Shown here one piece after another: positions 48,640 through 61,615 of a stretch of DNA of 64,000 nt. Each line of letters opens with the position of its first letter. The first letter of the stretch is position 1. A program made the translations under genes and the position numbers. Location: assembly GCF_008831285.2 (NCBI RefSeq), contig NC_045148.1, forward strand, positions 8,437,001-8,501,000, given 5' to 3'. The DNA is from Nymphaea colorata. Its lineage: Eukaryota > Streptophyta > Magnoliopsida > Nymphaeales > Nymphaeaceae. Under the pieces are notes generated by a model. It was not told where the DNA came from. It ran no database searches and was given only the letters and a program-made list of their open reading frames with translations.

Positions 48640-49230
48640 AGTGGTATGCACTCGCTCTAACATACTTATGAGTTTAAAAGAACTTCAAGCTCTTCCGTTG
48701 AGAGGTTTATTCAAGCAAATGGTATCAATATGACACATTAGTTGATGGGTGTATCATGAGTCCATTTATATCTTAGTATAATCATGAACCTTGGAGGTAG
48801 GAGGAAGGAGGATAACTTAGACCTTTCTTCCACAGCTTTTGTTCACATGTACTCAATGACCAATTCACTAGACAGCTTTCGTTCACATGTACTCAATGAC
48901 CAATTTAGCAATCTGGCTTAATCAAATTGATGGATAGTTTGCTCTTGCTCTAACATACTTGTGAGTTTAAAAAAACTTCAAGCTCTCTAGTTGAGATTTG
49001 TGTCTATCCAAGCCAACAGTATCAATGTTATACTTTAATTAATGGGTATACCACAGATCCATCTATATCATGTTGAAGAGTGGTATGTGCTCGCTCTAGC
49101 TTGCTTATGAGTTTAAAAGTACTTCTAGCTCTTTAGTTGAAATTTATGTCTATCCAAGCAAACGGTATCAATGTGATATTTTAGTTGATGGGTACATCAG
49201 ATATCTATTCATATCTTAATGCAGTCATGA
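48640..49230 (+). repeat. Diverged ~150-300-bp tandem repeats downstream of the decarboxylase
   Basis: At least three units contain TATGAGTTTAAAA, AACTTCAAGCTCT, ATCCAAGCAAACGGTATCAA and TTAGTTGATGGGTA. A shorter duplication (AGCTTTCGTTCACATGTACT with CAATGACCAATT) lies inside. A parallel array is at 62330-63070. Confidence 0.75.
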
Positions 49231-49994
49231 ACCTTAGAGGTTGGACAAAGGGGATGGTATTGACCTTTCTTCAGCAGCTTTCACTCACCCTCAATTAATG
49301 ACCAATCGTACTGAGGGTTCTTCGTAATGTTATTTGAAATTATGATGAATGAAGTTAGGAGGTGAATCCTCCTGCCGGTAATGCACCATATGAGGTCATG
49401 AAGCCTCCTGTCCTGGAACCGTACATGTGGGCAGCCGGCCGGCCGGCCCCCCGTTGCCAGCTTGTTCTTATTTAACCATGGAAAACCGTCACAAGCTACA
49501 GCAACATCTCAAAAACGACCGGCCCGACCCTTCCCCTCTCCTCTCTTCCTCTCCATCTTCTCTGGTACACTAAATGGTGGCTATTATCAGAACGAATAGG
49601 GCTGTCTTGATATCAAAGGACAGACAAAGCCACATGCATAGAAAGACGGACTGAAGAGAATCTTTCCGATACTTGATATCACACATCTTCCCCATTGTAC
49701 TTGTTAACCTCATTCGTAAAATTGTGAGACACTGCTTACTTTCTCGATTGTAATTTGTAATCACGGTCGATGGTGACCTTCTATAGATAAGGAAAATATT
49801 TTTTTGTGAGACATTTGGTCCCAATCATAACTTTTAGAGAGAGAATTTTGCACAGAAATAACTTTGATCAGTGCACAAGGACAAAAATATTAGAGATCTG
49901 TGCCCATTATTGATTTCAATAAGAAATCACACATTCAAAAAGAGAATGAGAGAGAGAGGGAGAGAGGATTATAAGCATAATTCAATATAAGCCA

Positions 49995-50637
49995 CACTAC
50001 AAAAATATGGTATTTATTGATGCATGTAAAAGCACGTGTGAATAAAAATTACATTTTTACTGACGTTTTCGTTTGAATGTCAATAAAGGGGGAAAATTAG
50101 TGACGGTTAGTGGATCTGAAACTTCTTGCCGTTGCAGAATTCATAAGAAAAAAGATATAGTGGTGAGAGTGGAAACTTCTATTGTGGCTGCCAATCATTA
50201 CTGACGTTTCCCTGAAAACGTTAGTAAATATGTGTATCTATATTTATAAGCAAGGTCTGTATCAATTCACCGTTGGGTGCTGATATGTGAAGCAGCCTAT
50301 AGTGGTGAGAATCTTCACCGGTATTCTACTTTATGATACCAACGTTTCGTAATAACAATGTTTATCTATAGTTATACTGATAAGCGAGAATCCTTGTCAT
50401 TGAAAGTTCATTGGGTTTTTTTATTATGTGAAGAATCATATAGTGGTGATAATATTCACAGTATAAGTCCACAAAGTGAAAGCTCTCTCCAACGTGAATT
50501 AAATTTCATTAAAGGCCAATCATTACTAACGTTTCCCTAAAAATTTCAGTAAATGCACAAAAAAAAAAAATCCTGTATTTCAAGTTTTCAGTGACCTTCC
50601 ATAAAACGTCAATAAAAATCTCATTTTTCTTTAGTTA
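49995..50637. mobile_element. Second CACTA-like repeat type
   Basis: Begins CACTACAAAAATATGG and ends in ATTTTTCTTTAGTT, with inverted-related ends and internal GTCAATAAA / ACGTTT motifs. The unit-A counterpart is at about 39560-40120, so it was present before the duplication. Confidence 0.5.
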
Positions 50638-51254
50638 TCAAAGAGTTTATGATTTCTGGTGACATTGGCGGTATATGACAGTAAAAGTTTCAATTATTTG
50701 ATCTCCCGTATTTTCTAACATTTAGATTTCCTCTCATCCTTCCTTTCCCACTCATATCTAAATTTTTAGTTATGAGAAGACATTCGCATCAGTAAATCTC
50801 AAGCCGGTTTACGTAGCATTTGACAGCACGTGGATTAAAATCTTGGGATCAAAATCCCTGGATTTTAATCCTAGAATCATGAAAATGGGGATTTTTATCC
50901 CCATTCTTGAAACAGGGCATATGTGATTCATCTGGATTTCCATTTCATGGATTTTTATCCAATGTCTGTTTGTATCACTGCAAACTCGAAGTCATTTTAT
51001 GCGAATGAAACATATAGTATTAAAACATTGCATTAACCGATCTTCATGTGCAATGTTGTCCACAACTTCCATTTGTTGTGCAAGGAGTTGATTTGCTGCA
51101 GCATTAAAACACAACAGAAAATAAGCTCAATCCCCTAACCAGATGCTTAATTTCCTGGCTTTCACCGATTCTCTGTATGTGCAAGTTGGAGTTCCAATTG
51201 ATAATTCTAACTACCAATTCCAATTAAACGATGAATGGGATAAGCAGATGTATG

Positions 51255-51548
51255 TGTTGAAATAAGAGAGAAAGAAAGATCGAGCAAAGACACAAAGCTT
51301 AACGTGGTTCGGCCTGATCAGTGGCCTACATCCACACACAAAAACAACATAATGGCTGCTTTCACACACTAATAACAACAAGTTCTTTTACAGGTGAGAG
51401 ACACAAAGAACTTCACGCACCTCATCTTGAGAGAACTGACCAAAGGAAGGAAATGATAACTGTCAAAAAATAACTGCCAACATAAAAAATAAAAAACCAA
51501 AAAATGGCACACGTCCTTATAAAAAATAACTGAACATTTTCTTCAACA
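51255..51548 (-). repeat. 3' LTR of the second copia element
   Basis: The plus strand begins TGTTGAAATAAGAG and ends CTTCAACA, next to the CTCCCCCTC complement of a polypurine tract. It contains AACGTGGTTCGGCCTGATCA-type text common in plant copia LTRs. Confidence 0.82.
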
Positions 51549-53651
51549 CTCCCCCTCAAGTGGGGCGTAGAGATTATAGCAGCCCCACTTGAATTTTAGC
51601 TCCTTAAGTCGTTTCTTATCCAAGCCTTTAGTTAATCCGTCGGCAAGCTGATCATTGCTTCTAGTATATGGAGTTATAATCACCTTTTGTTGAACCTGTT
51701 CACGCACATAATGGCAGTCAATTTCTATGTGTTTAGTGCGCTCATGAAACACTGAATTAGCTGCAATGTTTATCGCCGCTTGATTGTCACATTGCATAGG
51801 AACTGGTTTTTCAACCTTGAATCCTATTTCAGAAATGAGAGATTTAACCCAAACAAGTTCACACGTTGTAGTAGCCATCGCTCTATACTCTACTTCTGCA
51901 CTGGATCGTGACACTGTATGTTGCTTTTTAAGTTTCCATGTCACTAAATTTCCTCCAACAAAAACACAATATCCTGATGTGGATTTTCTATCTGTGTTGC
52001 CAGCCCAATCAGCATCTGTGAATCCTCTAATATCAATGTTTCCATTTTCCTTGTACCATAATCCTTGACATGGAGAGCCTTTCAAATATCTCAAAATTCT
52101 ATCAATAGCTTTCATATGTATATTCTTAGGAGAATGCATAAACTGATTGACCCGACTAACGGCAAATGAAATATCCGGTCGTGTTACCGTGAGATAATTC
52201 AGTCTTCCAACCAATCGTTGATATCTAGAAACATCTCCCAGAGCTTCATCATCTTCCACATCCAATTTTATGTAAGGTTCAATAGGTGTCAAGGCATGTT
52301 TAGCTCCAAGTTTTCCGGTCTCCTTAAGAAGATCAAGAGTATATTTTCTTTGAGACATAAAGATACATTTCTTTGATTTAGACATTTCTATCCCAAAAAC
52401 ATATCTCAACTTTCCCAAATCTTTTATTTCAAAAGTTTGGTGAAGGAATTGTTTGGTGGCAGAAATTTGGTTATGATCATTTTCTGTTACAATAATATCA
52501 TCCACATAAACAAGAATTGTCACTATTGTCTCTTCAGCCCTTTTGAAGTTGCCTGCAAGACTACATTTGAATCCTCTGTCTTCTAAAGAGTGCTTAGTTT
52601 TTGATGTCATGCACGAGGAGATTGTTTAAGACCATATATAGACTTTTTGAGTTTGCACACTAAGTTTAGTTTTCATTTTTGTGGGTGCCCTGGAGGTAAT
52701 TGCATATATATTTTCTCGTTCAAATCACCTTGTAGAAATGCATTTTTCACATCTAACTGAAATAGTTCCCAATTGAAATTACAAGCAAAAAATAATTCTG
52801 ACAGTGTTCATTTTAAACACGGGAGCAAATGTTTCATCATAGTCCAATCAATGAGTTTGAGTGTAGCCTTTTGCTACAAGCCGAGCTTTGTGTCGCTCTA
52901 TGGTACTATCACTATGATACTTGGTTTTAAAAATCCACTTATAGCCAATCACCTTCTTATCATTTGGCACTTGAACCAGTTCCCAAGTGTTATTTTTGTG
53001 AAGAGCATTTAGCTCTTCATTGATCGCTTCTATCCAAACACAATTCTTCATAGCTTCTTAATAGGAATTTGAATCAACAACTTTAGATATATTGCTCAAG
53101 TATGCAACATGTTTGGATGATACCCGATCATAACATAGATAATGATTAATTGGAAATGTTTGAGTAGAATAAGTAACATAGTCTTGCAAATACCATGGAG
53201 GGTACGTGTCCCTTTGAGGAATTGAATTTTGGATAGCTTCATTATCATTAAAAACACCATCACCATCATCAGCATCACCTTCATCTGTTACCTCATTAAA
53301 GTCTGCTTGTGGATGAGGTAAAACAATAAACACATCAAACTCTTTGTAGTCCTCCATTGTAGGTGTAACATTATGGTTTAATGACTCCCTCTTTCGCTCA
53401 ATGGCCTTAAAGAATGGTTCCTGCTCATCAAAACAAATATCTCGTGTGATCAACACTTGGTTGGTTTCTAAATCGAAACACCGATATCCCTTTTTTGATG
53501 AAGAATACTCCGAGAAGACACATCGCTTGGCTCTTTGACTTAACTTGCCATATCCTTTGCATTTGACAAAAACTATACACCCAAAAGTCCTTAAGTGTGC
53601 AATTTTGATAGGTTGGTTCATAAGAATTTTCATTGGAGATTTATTATTCAA
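51543..53651 (-). pseudogene. Second copia pol: integrase end, reverse transcriptase, RNase H
   Basis: Three open blocks. 53651-53058 carries the integrase C-terminus (FGCIVFVKCKG, CVFSEYSSSKKGYRCFD) and ends at a TAA. 53051-52848 carries WKWIFKTKY-like text and KARLVAKGYTQ. 52610-51543 carries YVDDIIVTEND, ADWAGNTDRKSTSGYC, a full RNase H and the GLDKKRLKELKFKWG tail. The 52611-52847 gap encodes [14 protein letters not shown] and IYGLKQSPRA in shifted frames. Non-functional. Confidence 0.87.
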
Positions 53652-53902
53652 ATGTCTTGATGTTTATAATATAACATGTTGTCATAACTGCATCACTCCA
53701 AAACCTTTTTGGTACTGACATTTGGAATAGTAATGAGCGAGTTGTTTCTAACAGATGTCTATTTTTTCTCTCAGCCACCCCCGTTCTGTTGGGTAGTATC
53801 TACCCATGTAAATTGATAAAAACTTCAGGACTTGATCTTGGAAAAGAGAGGCTGTCTCATAACTCTGAAAAATTCTCTCTAAAACCAATTAACGTGACAT
53901 TA

Positions 53903-55265
53903 AGGGGGCGTTTGATACGCCGGAAATATACTGTAGCTGGAGAAAAAAAATTCAAATCTTAAAAATTTTTTCGGTTTATCAAACGCGGAAAAAAAAAAAT
54001 CGACCGTTACAATCGATTTCAGAAATTTTTTTCTGGAAAAAAATTTCCACCCGAAGGGGTGGAAATTTATTTCCAGAAGAATTTTTTTGCCCGTTAGGCA
54101 CTCTCGCTTCCTCTCGCCCGCGTCTTCCTCTCCCGCTCCCCGCAGCCTCCTCTGCGAGACTCTCGCAGATTTTTGGTTTTTTCTCGCTCTCTCCAGTTGC
54201 TCGCTCGCTCTCCCCTTCTTCAAGTTTCGGTGTTTTTCTCCTTTCCAGAAAACCCAAAGCTGTACCCAAAACGCAGCTGCGTTAGGAAAAACCCCAAGTT
54301 GTGTACCGATTCATCTGCGTTGGGGGAAATACCCACGAAATGTATAGATTAAACTTTCCATGTTCTTATCGTTGCTTGTTCTTCTCCTGCGATGATCCTT
54401 GCTTCTCACGCTGCTCGCTTCTCCGCTGCTATTTATTCTGATTGATCGCCCCCAAAAGCTTGAAGCAGAGGAATCGAATCTTATGAAGAGGCAAAGTAGT
54501 GAACCTTCGATCATCTTCTTCACCACAGGGAAGCTCCAGGTGGGTGATTCTATGGTCCCTTTTTCCCTCTTTATGTGCGTCTGTTTTTATCTAGCAATAG
54601 GGTGCTTCTGCGCTGTTTTCTCTGATTGATTGCCTCTCTCCCATTCCTGCTTTGTCCAGTGTTCATAAAGCTTCCGAAATCAACTCCTGCTGTCATCTAG
54701 TATTTCTTGATGTGTCTTATTTTTTTCCCTAGTCTCTGTTGGATTTTTTCTCTGCCATATAGTATCCCCAAAATTCTTGATGTCTTCCTTTTTCTTTGTT
54801 ATATGTCAGATTAACATTGGTGTTTTAATTATTTTTTGATTGTTTCAGAACGTGCTTACGATCGATCGTAGGAGCGGCATCGGCCACGGCAGCGGGTTCG
54901 CGGTCGCCAGAGATGAGCTTGGGAATCTCTTCTTTGGGTTCTGGTCGCTCAAATGCATCCTCTTCCCTTCTTCCTTCTCCTCCTTCCTCTTCCTCCCTTC
55001 TCTTCCCTCCTTCCTCTTCCCTTCTTCCTCCTCCTCCTTCTTCCTCTTCCTCCCTTCTCTTCCCTTCTTCTTTCGCTCCCTGATTCCCTTCTCTTCCCTT
55101 CTACCTCCATCAAACAAAGAATTTTTTTCCTAGGAAAATTTTTCTTCCATAACAAACACAAACCGGTTTTGGAAAAATGAAAATTTTTTTCCGTTTCTTC
55201 AATTCCAAAATTTTTTTTCTGAAATTTTTTTCCCAGAAATTTTTTTCTGGCCATCAAACGGCCCC
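53903..55265. mobile_element. PIF/Harbinger-type element, non-autonomous
   Basis: TAA TSDs at 53900-53902 and 55266-55268 bound GGGGGCGTTTGAT ... ATCAAACGGCCCC (12 of 13 inverted). The unit-A counterpart near 42820-42835 (ACGTTAATTGGGGAGCTAG) is uninterrupted. Inside are palindromic A-rich arms and a GC/pyrimidine-rich core (54080-55130). Open frames here are low-complexity (SSFLFLPSLPS-type); no transposase seen. Confidence 0.8.
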
Positions 55266-57389
55266 TAATTGAGCAGCTAGTAACCTTCATCCTCTCGGAA
55301 AACGCACCATGTCCGGACAAGCCTTTATGAGACGAACTCTATATGCACGATGTCAAAAGCAAGGGATACGTGTCGGTGGTTGATTTAGGGATCGAAACGT
55401 CGACAGATAAGCATCTAAGTAGCATAGCATAGGCTGGAACCATGGAATGAAATCAAGTGATAGCCATGTCATGAACCAGGGGCGCCAATTAGGCTATTAA
55501 AAAAAATCAAATTTAATCCTTTAAAATCAGATTTAATACATCAGAATTTGATGGCTTATATAATTTTATTTCAATTTACACGAGAAATACCTATCTTTTT
55601 TTTCAAATGAATTAAATCTACTTGCATATAGGAATGTACCAGGAGATTACAGAAAAGAGGTGGGGAATTAAAGTGCCGTGGATGGAAAGAAGCTATCTGT
55701 GATTTGTGCTAGTGCATGATTGGTAGCTTGAAGAAACCTGTGTGCAGCATTAGTCCTGACGATGCGTTAGCTAAAGAGAAAAGAAATCTCTCTTTCTCTC
55801 AATATATATATATATATATATTAGAGATTTATAGAACGAGAAAGAAGACCAGCTTTAAACTCTTTTGCTGTTGGGGAGATTTTCGTAGAATTTGGCTTTA
55901 GTGTTTCTTCTTTTTTTGTTTTTCCTTTGAAATTCATATATAGCATCGTCAGTGCGTGCAATGAATGGTGCAGGAGTTGAGAGACAGCCATTTTCTGTTT
56001 TGAATCCTTAAAACATCAATTCTTTGTGGTGTCAGAAAAGCTACCACGACCAAGCATAATGGGTTCTACTAGAGTCACAAAAAATTATGGTTTCAAATTT
56101 TGACAAAAGCTGAAATATCTTTTAAAAAATTTATACAAGATATATGAATTTTTTTAAAATTTATATATAATTTATTTTTGGAGAGTAGGTTAGGACCCTT
56201 GTCAGCCCCTTTTCTCTATTTCCAAGCACACCAACCCAAAGCACCAAAAGTTAGCCTTGTGACTTCGAGGACCATTGTTGGATGAGACCTTCAGCCTTGA
56301 ACGGGATGGTTGGTTTCTTCCACTCATCTCAAAATACATAATTTTATAAAATAATTTTTTGATGGTAAATTTTATTTTTTTTCATTATTTTCTAGCTATA
56401 TTAGATTTGTTTCCTAATGCTTTGCTTCATCTAAGCCAGGCGTGGCTTTCCTCGTCAAATTCGTAACTGCAGTCAAGGCATCATGAATTTCACAACTATC
56501 AATAATTTAAATAATCATCAAACAGCTGATGAGATCACTTCTTAGATATATGTCACTTTGAGTCGAGAATCAAAGGTTTATAATAAATAAATCATTTCCG
56601 CCCATCTAACTTCATTACTAGTTGGTTTCTTGTATAATAATGGCCTTCTTTAAGCTTAGTATTGCCACATTATCTAGGGGCATTTAATAGCCATAGATTT
56701 AAGATGGTTGAGAAATTTCAGAACCAGACCTGCCTCTCATGCAACATTAAATATGATGTTTTGGCCTTTTTATTTTTTACATAATAGTAAAACCCCATGA
56801 TTGTTTACATTGTGGGTCTCACATAAAAAAAAAATTATGATTTTATATCAACCTCGAATGAATTTGAGAACCAATTTGGTAGGAAAGGAACATGACATAG
56901 TCCCCCATCGTCGGCGCATGGCAACATGCCGACCCCTTCTTAATTTCATTCGTGGTTGTAATCGACTCGTGAGGTGGAAAATGTAGTCAGGTCTTTTGAT
57001 GAAGATGCTGAGCAACCTTGGATAATGCAATGGCAGACCTTTTATAATGATAATAATCATGGAAAATACTTCTCCCTTTATTACCAAAGGTCTTTATATT
57101 TTCTTGGGTAGGGTGGAAAATATTTCTCGGTTTCTCGATTTTCTTGGGTCGGTTAAGAAACTACCTAAAAGAATAAAATACTGAAAACATATTAGTTTAT
57201 GGAAACTTGACCCCCTGGTTTCGCTGGGCACGTTTCTATGGAATTAGTCTATTATGCACAAATTTTTGTGCAGTATGACCAAAATATCTTTTAAAAAAAA
57301 TCAAAATAAAAAAAAAGTAGAAAACTAAAGATAATTTTTTTTTAAATTATAAAAGTACCCATTATAGAGGATACTGTGTGCAATAGCGC

Positions 57390-57850
57390 ACTTAGGGGTG
57401 AACAACAAACTTAGTTCGAGCTCAACTCGTTAAAGGTCGCATCGTGAATGAGTTCGAGCTTAGTCATTTGCTTAACGAGTCGAACTCGAGTTCATGAGTC
57501 GACATGTTCAAATAATCGAGTTGAGTTTGAGCTTAACACGTAACTGCTGAGTCGAGCTTTAATGTAGTTCGTCGAACCTTAATCAAGTCTATATATTGAA
57601 ACAAATTTACGAGTTTGTGAAGCTTTAATCAGGTCGAGCTTGAACTCAACATGTAACAATGAATATCAATTCTATTCAAACGAGTTTGTCGAGCTTTAAC
57701 CGAGTCGTGTTCAAGCTCAACACATAACGATTGAATATCAATTCTATTCAAGTGAGTTTGTCGAGTCTTAATTGAGTCGAGTTCGAGCTCAACATATAAC
57801 TGCCGAGTCGAGCTGCTTCCATGGAGCTATTTTTGAACTCAAGCCCAGTC
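57390..57850. repeat. AGGGGTGAACA-family repeat, truncated copy in unit B
   Basis: The left end TTAGGGGTGAACAAC is present; the body has the usual GAGTTTGTCGAGC / GAATATCAATTCTATTCAA units. The right end is replaced near 57855 by unrelated sequence (a stretch similar to 39040-39210). Confidence 0.65.
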
Positions 57851-58874
57851 AAGCTCAAGCAAGGGAGGAGGGTGGGTGGGACCCGCCTAGGCCATGGCCT
57901 CACCCCCAACCAAATGAAAAAAAATACAATGTAAAAATTTATTTATTTTTTTTTTTTGCTTTGATGTATTTTTTGAGTGTGAGTTCAGTTTGGCTCTACC
58001 CAAACCCAGCCCCATTTAGCTCGCCTGTGAAGAAAATCCTAGCTTCGCCCTTAGGCTGAAGGTTTCATGCCGAGCTCGAGTTGACTGAACTCAGATGTGG
58101 GATTTAGCTGCGTCTCCTATTTCATGAGATCGAATTTTTATCCTTGAGAATGGAAGAGTTCAGATTGCTTAATTAAGTTTTGGTTTTTTTTTTCACATAA
58201 TAGTAAAATGCCATGATTGTTTACTTCTGGGTCTCACATAAAAAGAATTTATGATTTATATCAGCCTCGGATTTGAGAACCAAAACACAAAATAGAATTA
58301 AATGTCACGACCACAAGAATACAACCTTCCCGTCCTTTAGGTAGCTTAGTGTACGAAAGTCACAAGACATAGCCCCTTTCGTCTGCACATGGCAACATGC
58401 CAACCCGTTTTTTGCATCACAGGCAATAAATTCACATCTCGTGGTTGTAATCGATTCGTGAGGTGGAATGTAGTCAAGTCTTTTTCTAATGATATGACAA
58501 ACTTTTACAATGGCAGACTTTTTATAATGATAATAATCATGGAAAATACTTCTCCCTTTACTATCAAAGGGCTCTATTTTCCTGGGTAGGTTGGAAAATA
58601 TTTCTCGGTCTCTCGATTTTCTTGGGTCTGTTAAAGAAATTTGCAGCTAAAAATATAAAATACTGAAAAAAATTGAATCTATGGAAACTTGACCACCTAG
58701 TTGCGCTGAGCACGTTTATATTGAATTAGTTTGTTATGCACAAATTTTTGTGCAGTATGAGCAAAATATCTTTTTAAAAATAAAAATCAAAATAAAAAAG
58801 TAAAAAACCTAAAGATAAAATTTTAAAATTATAATAGTACCCATTGTAAAGGATACCATGCACAAGAGCGAAGC

Positions 58875-59402
58875 TAGGGGTGAACAACGAGCTCGACTCA
58901 TTAAAGCTTGGCTCGTGAATGAATTCGAGTCTAGTCATTTGCTTAACGAGTCGAACTCGAGTTCATGAGTTGACTTGTTCAAATAATCAAGTTGAGTTCG
59001 AGCTTAATACGTAACTGTCGAGTTGATTTTTAATCGAGTTTGTCGAACCTTAATCAAGTCGATATATTGAAGCAAGTTTACGAGTTTGTCGAGCCGTAAT
59101 CGAGTCGAGCTCGAGCTCAACACGTAACGATGAATATCAATTTGACTCAAACGAGTTTGTCGAGTTTTAATCGAGTCGAGCTCTAACTCAACAATAACGA
59201 CGAATATCATTTGTATTCAAACGAGTTTGTCGAGCCTTAATCGAATCGAGCTCGAGCTCAACGCTTAACTGCCGAGTGGAGCTCGAGCTGCTTCCGCCAA
59301 ACTATTTTTGAGATCGAGCCGAGTCTAAGCTCGAGGTTTCATTAATCAAGCCAAATTCAAGCTAACTAAATTCGGGCTCAACTAAACTTGTGTTCACCTC
59401 TA
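58875..59402. mobile_element. AGGGGTGAACA-family element, second copy in unit B
   Basis: CTAGGGGTGAACAACGAG on the left and GTGTTCACCTCTAG on the right, with the same internal ~60-bp repeats. It sits directly upstream of the third gene's promoter region, as the 45107-45646 copy does for the second gene. Confidence 0.65.
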
Positions 59403-59879
59403 GCTGCAGCCAACTTCTAGTGACTAAGCTCTTTTAAATTGGCAACGGCGTCGACTGTCGATGGAGGCGGGAGTCATTTACTCAGATGTGGGATTTAGCT
59501 GCCTCTCTCATGAGATCGAATTTTCATCTTTAAAAATGGAAGAGTTTAGTCAGATTGCTTAATGATGTCTTCTTGGAAACAAAAACCTGTGGAACTTCTT
59601 TGATGCATATGTATCTTGCAAGTGCAAAAGAGAAGAGGCATTCAAGAGACCATGAATAAGCAGGGGCACGTGGTCGACGCTGCCGCCTGGTGACTTCAGA
59701 GTGAATTATTTTTTTTTTTCACTTTTTACTAAAAGCAGGGGCGTGATGAGAAACAAATTTTCCTTTTGTAAAAGGGTTCGCGTGTTCTTCATGTTCTTTG
59801 TTTTTTACCAAGATGGTGAAAGTGATGGATCCAAACTTGTTATGCATGCAATTCTGCTTTTAATTACCATTCTCTTCAT

Positions 59880-60097
59880 CGTTAATTCCGGGAAACTGCA
59901 GACTGATGACCAGGAACCATGGGTAGCTGCAGCTCTATATAAACCCTCCACCTTCCTCCTGCACTACCACCAATCTCCGTAGTCGGTCCAATTATCACTT
60001 GATCTTCAATAAGAGAGAGGGAGAGATCTTGCTAAGTGCTAGCTACCTTTCCTTTTGCAGAAGTTGATTCTTCTGTCACAGGATTTGTTTTAAAGGA
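59880..60097 (+). promoter_or_regulatory. Core promoter and 5' UTR of the second intact decarboxylase
   Basis: TATATAAA at 59936-59943, 155 bp before the ATG, in the same block (ACCAGGAACCATGGGTAGCT, CCCTCCACCTTCCTCCTGCA, AATTATCACTTGATCTTCAA) as the other copies. The leader is closer to the pseudogene's (GATTTGTTTTAAAG before ATG). Confidence 0.75.
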
Positions 60098-61615
60098 ATG
60101 GGGAGCCTAAACTCATGCAACCCTGACTTCATGGCTGAAGGGTTCCAGCCCTTACAGGCAGAAGTGTTCAGGAAACAAGCTCATATCATGGTAGACTTCA
60201 TAGCCGACTACTACAAGGACATCGAGAAGTATCCCGTCCGCAGTGTCGTCAAGCCAGGATATCTCCTGCAAGCCCTTCCGGCCTCGGCGCCATACCACTC
60301 GGAGCCACTAGACGACATACTTGATGACGTTCAGAGGCTAATCATGCCGGGAATCACACACTGGCTCAGCCCCAACTTCTTTGCGTATTTCCCAGCCACG
60401 TACAGCACCGCCGGCTTCCTCGGCGAGATGTTGTCTTCCTCCTTCAATGTCGTTGGCTTCAACTGGCTATCGTCGCCGGCGGCCACTGAGCTCGAGACGG
60501 TGGTCATGGACTGGCTTGCCCGCCTCCTTAAGCTGCCTTCATCTTTCATGTTCGCCAGTGGCAACGGCGGCGGCGGTGTCATCCATGGCACCACCAGTGA
60601 GGCCATGTTGTGTACAGTCGTTGCTGCAAGGGAGCGTGCGCTCAACAGGATCGGTGGCGCCAATGGCGGCCGTCTGGTCGTGTACGCCTCCGATCAGACC
60701 CACTCCACATTCGCCAAGGCATGTAAGCTTGCTGGGATTGCACCAACCAACATCCGGGCACTGCCAACGTCAGTCAGCCATGACTTTGCGCTCTCACCTA
60801 GCTTGGTCCGAGCAGCCATGCAAGCAGACGTAGCAGCAGGGCTGGTGCCACTGTATCTTTGCGCGACAGTGGGGACGACGTCCTCGAATGCCGTGGACTC
60901 CGTCCAGCAGCTCGGCCAGGTTGCCGCCGAGTTCGGAGCTTGGCTCCATGTCGATGCGGCCTACGCAGGCAGCGCCTGCATTTGCCCCGAGTTCAGGCCT
61001 TACCTCGACGGGGTTGAGCTAGCCGACTCGCTCAGCATGAGCCCACACAAGTGGCTGCTATCGGGTCTAGACTGCTGCTGCCTATGGGTCCGTGACTCGA
61101 GCGCCCTAACTCGAGCGCTGTCCACCAACCCGGAGTACCTCCGGAACGACGCGAGCGAGTCGAAGGAGGTGATCGACTACAAGGACTGGCAGCTCGGAAC
61201 GGGGCGGAAGTTTCGGGCGCTCCGCCTGTGGATGGTGCTGCGGAGCTACGGGGTGGCGCGGCTGCAGTCGCACATACGCAGCGACGTGAGGCTGGCGAAG
61301 CGGTTCGAAGGTCTGGTGGAAGCGGACGAGCGGTTCGAGATCGTAACGCCGAGACGGTTCGCGCTGGTGTGCTTCAGGATGAAGGTGGAGGCGGGACGTG
61401 ACGGGGCGGAAGCGAACCGGGAGCTGATGGAGGCTGTGAACCGGACCGGGAAGGCGTACATGACTCACACGGTGGTGGGCGGCGGCTACGTGCTCCGGTT
61501 CGCGGTGGGCGCGTCGTTGACGGAGGAGCGGCACGTGGATGGTGCGTGGTCGCTGGTTCAGGAGAAGGCCAAGGAGTTGATGAGTCGTGCAGGACTCGAT
61601 TGTGGTGGAGAGTGA
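60098..61615 (+). CDS. Aromatic L-amino acid decarboxylase, likely tryptophan decarboxylase (second intact copy)
   Basis: Intronless, 505 aa; an estimated 96% identical in protein to the 508-aa copy, differing by a 3-codon gap near the N-terminus and scattered substitutions (QRL for RRL, LARLL for [13 protein letters not shown] for [16 protein letters not shown] for [14 protein letters not shown] for WQIGTG). All key residues are kept: H202, D286, K318 in [10 protein letters not shown]347 in NPEYLRN, G369 in the GTGRKF stretch. Same predicted cytosolic PLP-dependent decarboxylation of tryptophan. No frame damage. The few pocket-adjacent changes (I/L before GTG) could tune kinetics, but that is speculation. 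AATAAA lies at 61673-61678. Confidence 0.93.
   Translation: MGSLNSCNPDFMAEGFQPLQAEVFRKQAHIMVDFIADYYKDIEKYPVRSVVKPGYLLQALPASAPYHSEPLDDILDDVQRLIMPGITHWLSPNFFAYFPATYSTAGFLGEMLSSSFNVVGFNWLSSPAATELETVVMDWLARLLKLPSSFMFASGNGGGGVIHGTTSEAMLCTVVAARERALNRIGGANGGRLVVYASDQTHSTFAKACKLAGIAPTNIRALPTSVSHDFALSPSLVRAAMQADVAAGLVPLYLCATVGTTSSNAVDSVQQLGQVAAEFGAWLHVDAAYAGSACICPEFRPYLDGVELADSLSMSPHKWLLSGLDCCCLWVRDSSALTRALSTNPEYLRNDASESKEVIDYKDWQLGTGRKFRALRLWMVLRSYGVARLQSHIRSDVRLAKRFEGLVEADERFEIVTPRRFALVCFRMKVEAGRDGAEANRELMEAVNRTGKAYMTHTVVGGGYVLRFAVGASLTEERHVDGAWSLVQEKAKELMSRAGLDCGGE

Larger units (their letters stand above)
51255..53806 (-). mobile_element. Ty1/copia retrotransposon, 5'-truncated
   Basis: Minus strand: end of integrase (about 53806, QQNG motif) through reverse transcriptase, RNase H, polypurine tract (51557-51549) and a 294-bp 3' LTR. 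Gag, protease and 5' LTR are absent. Integration is 3' of GTATG at 51254, matching unit A at 40764, which lacks the element. Confidence 0.87.
47816..60097. other. Unit-B spacer between the two intact decarboxylases
   Basis: 48170-49230 matches 61850-63070 and contains several diverged repeats with TATGAGTTTAAAAGAACTTC. 49315-51254 matches unit A. A copia remnant (51255-53806), a Harbinger element (53903-55265), and 55600-59420 (two copies of the upstream flank, each with a GAGCTCGA-rich repeat) complete it. No host gene recognised. Confidence 0.65.

Noticed and set aside
54840-55133. Ser/Phe/Leu-rich frame near 55 kb
   Set aside because: Pyrimidine-rich low-complexity tract within the Harbinger element.
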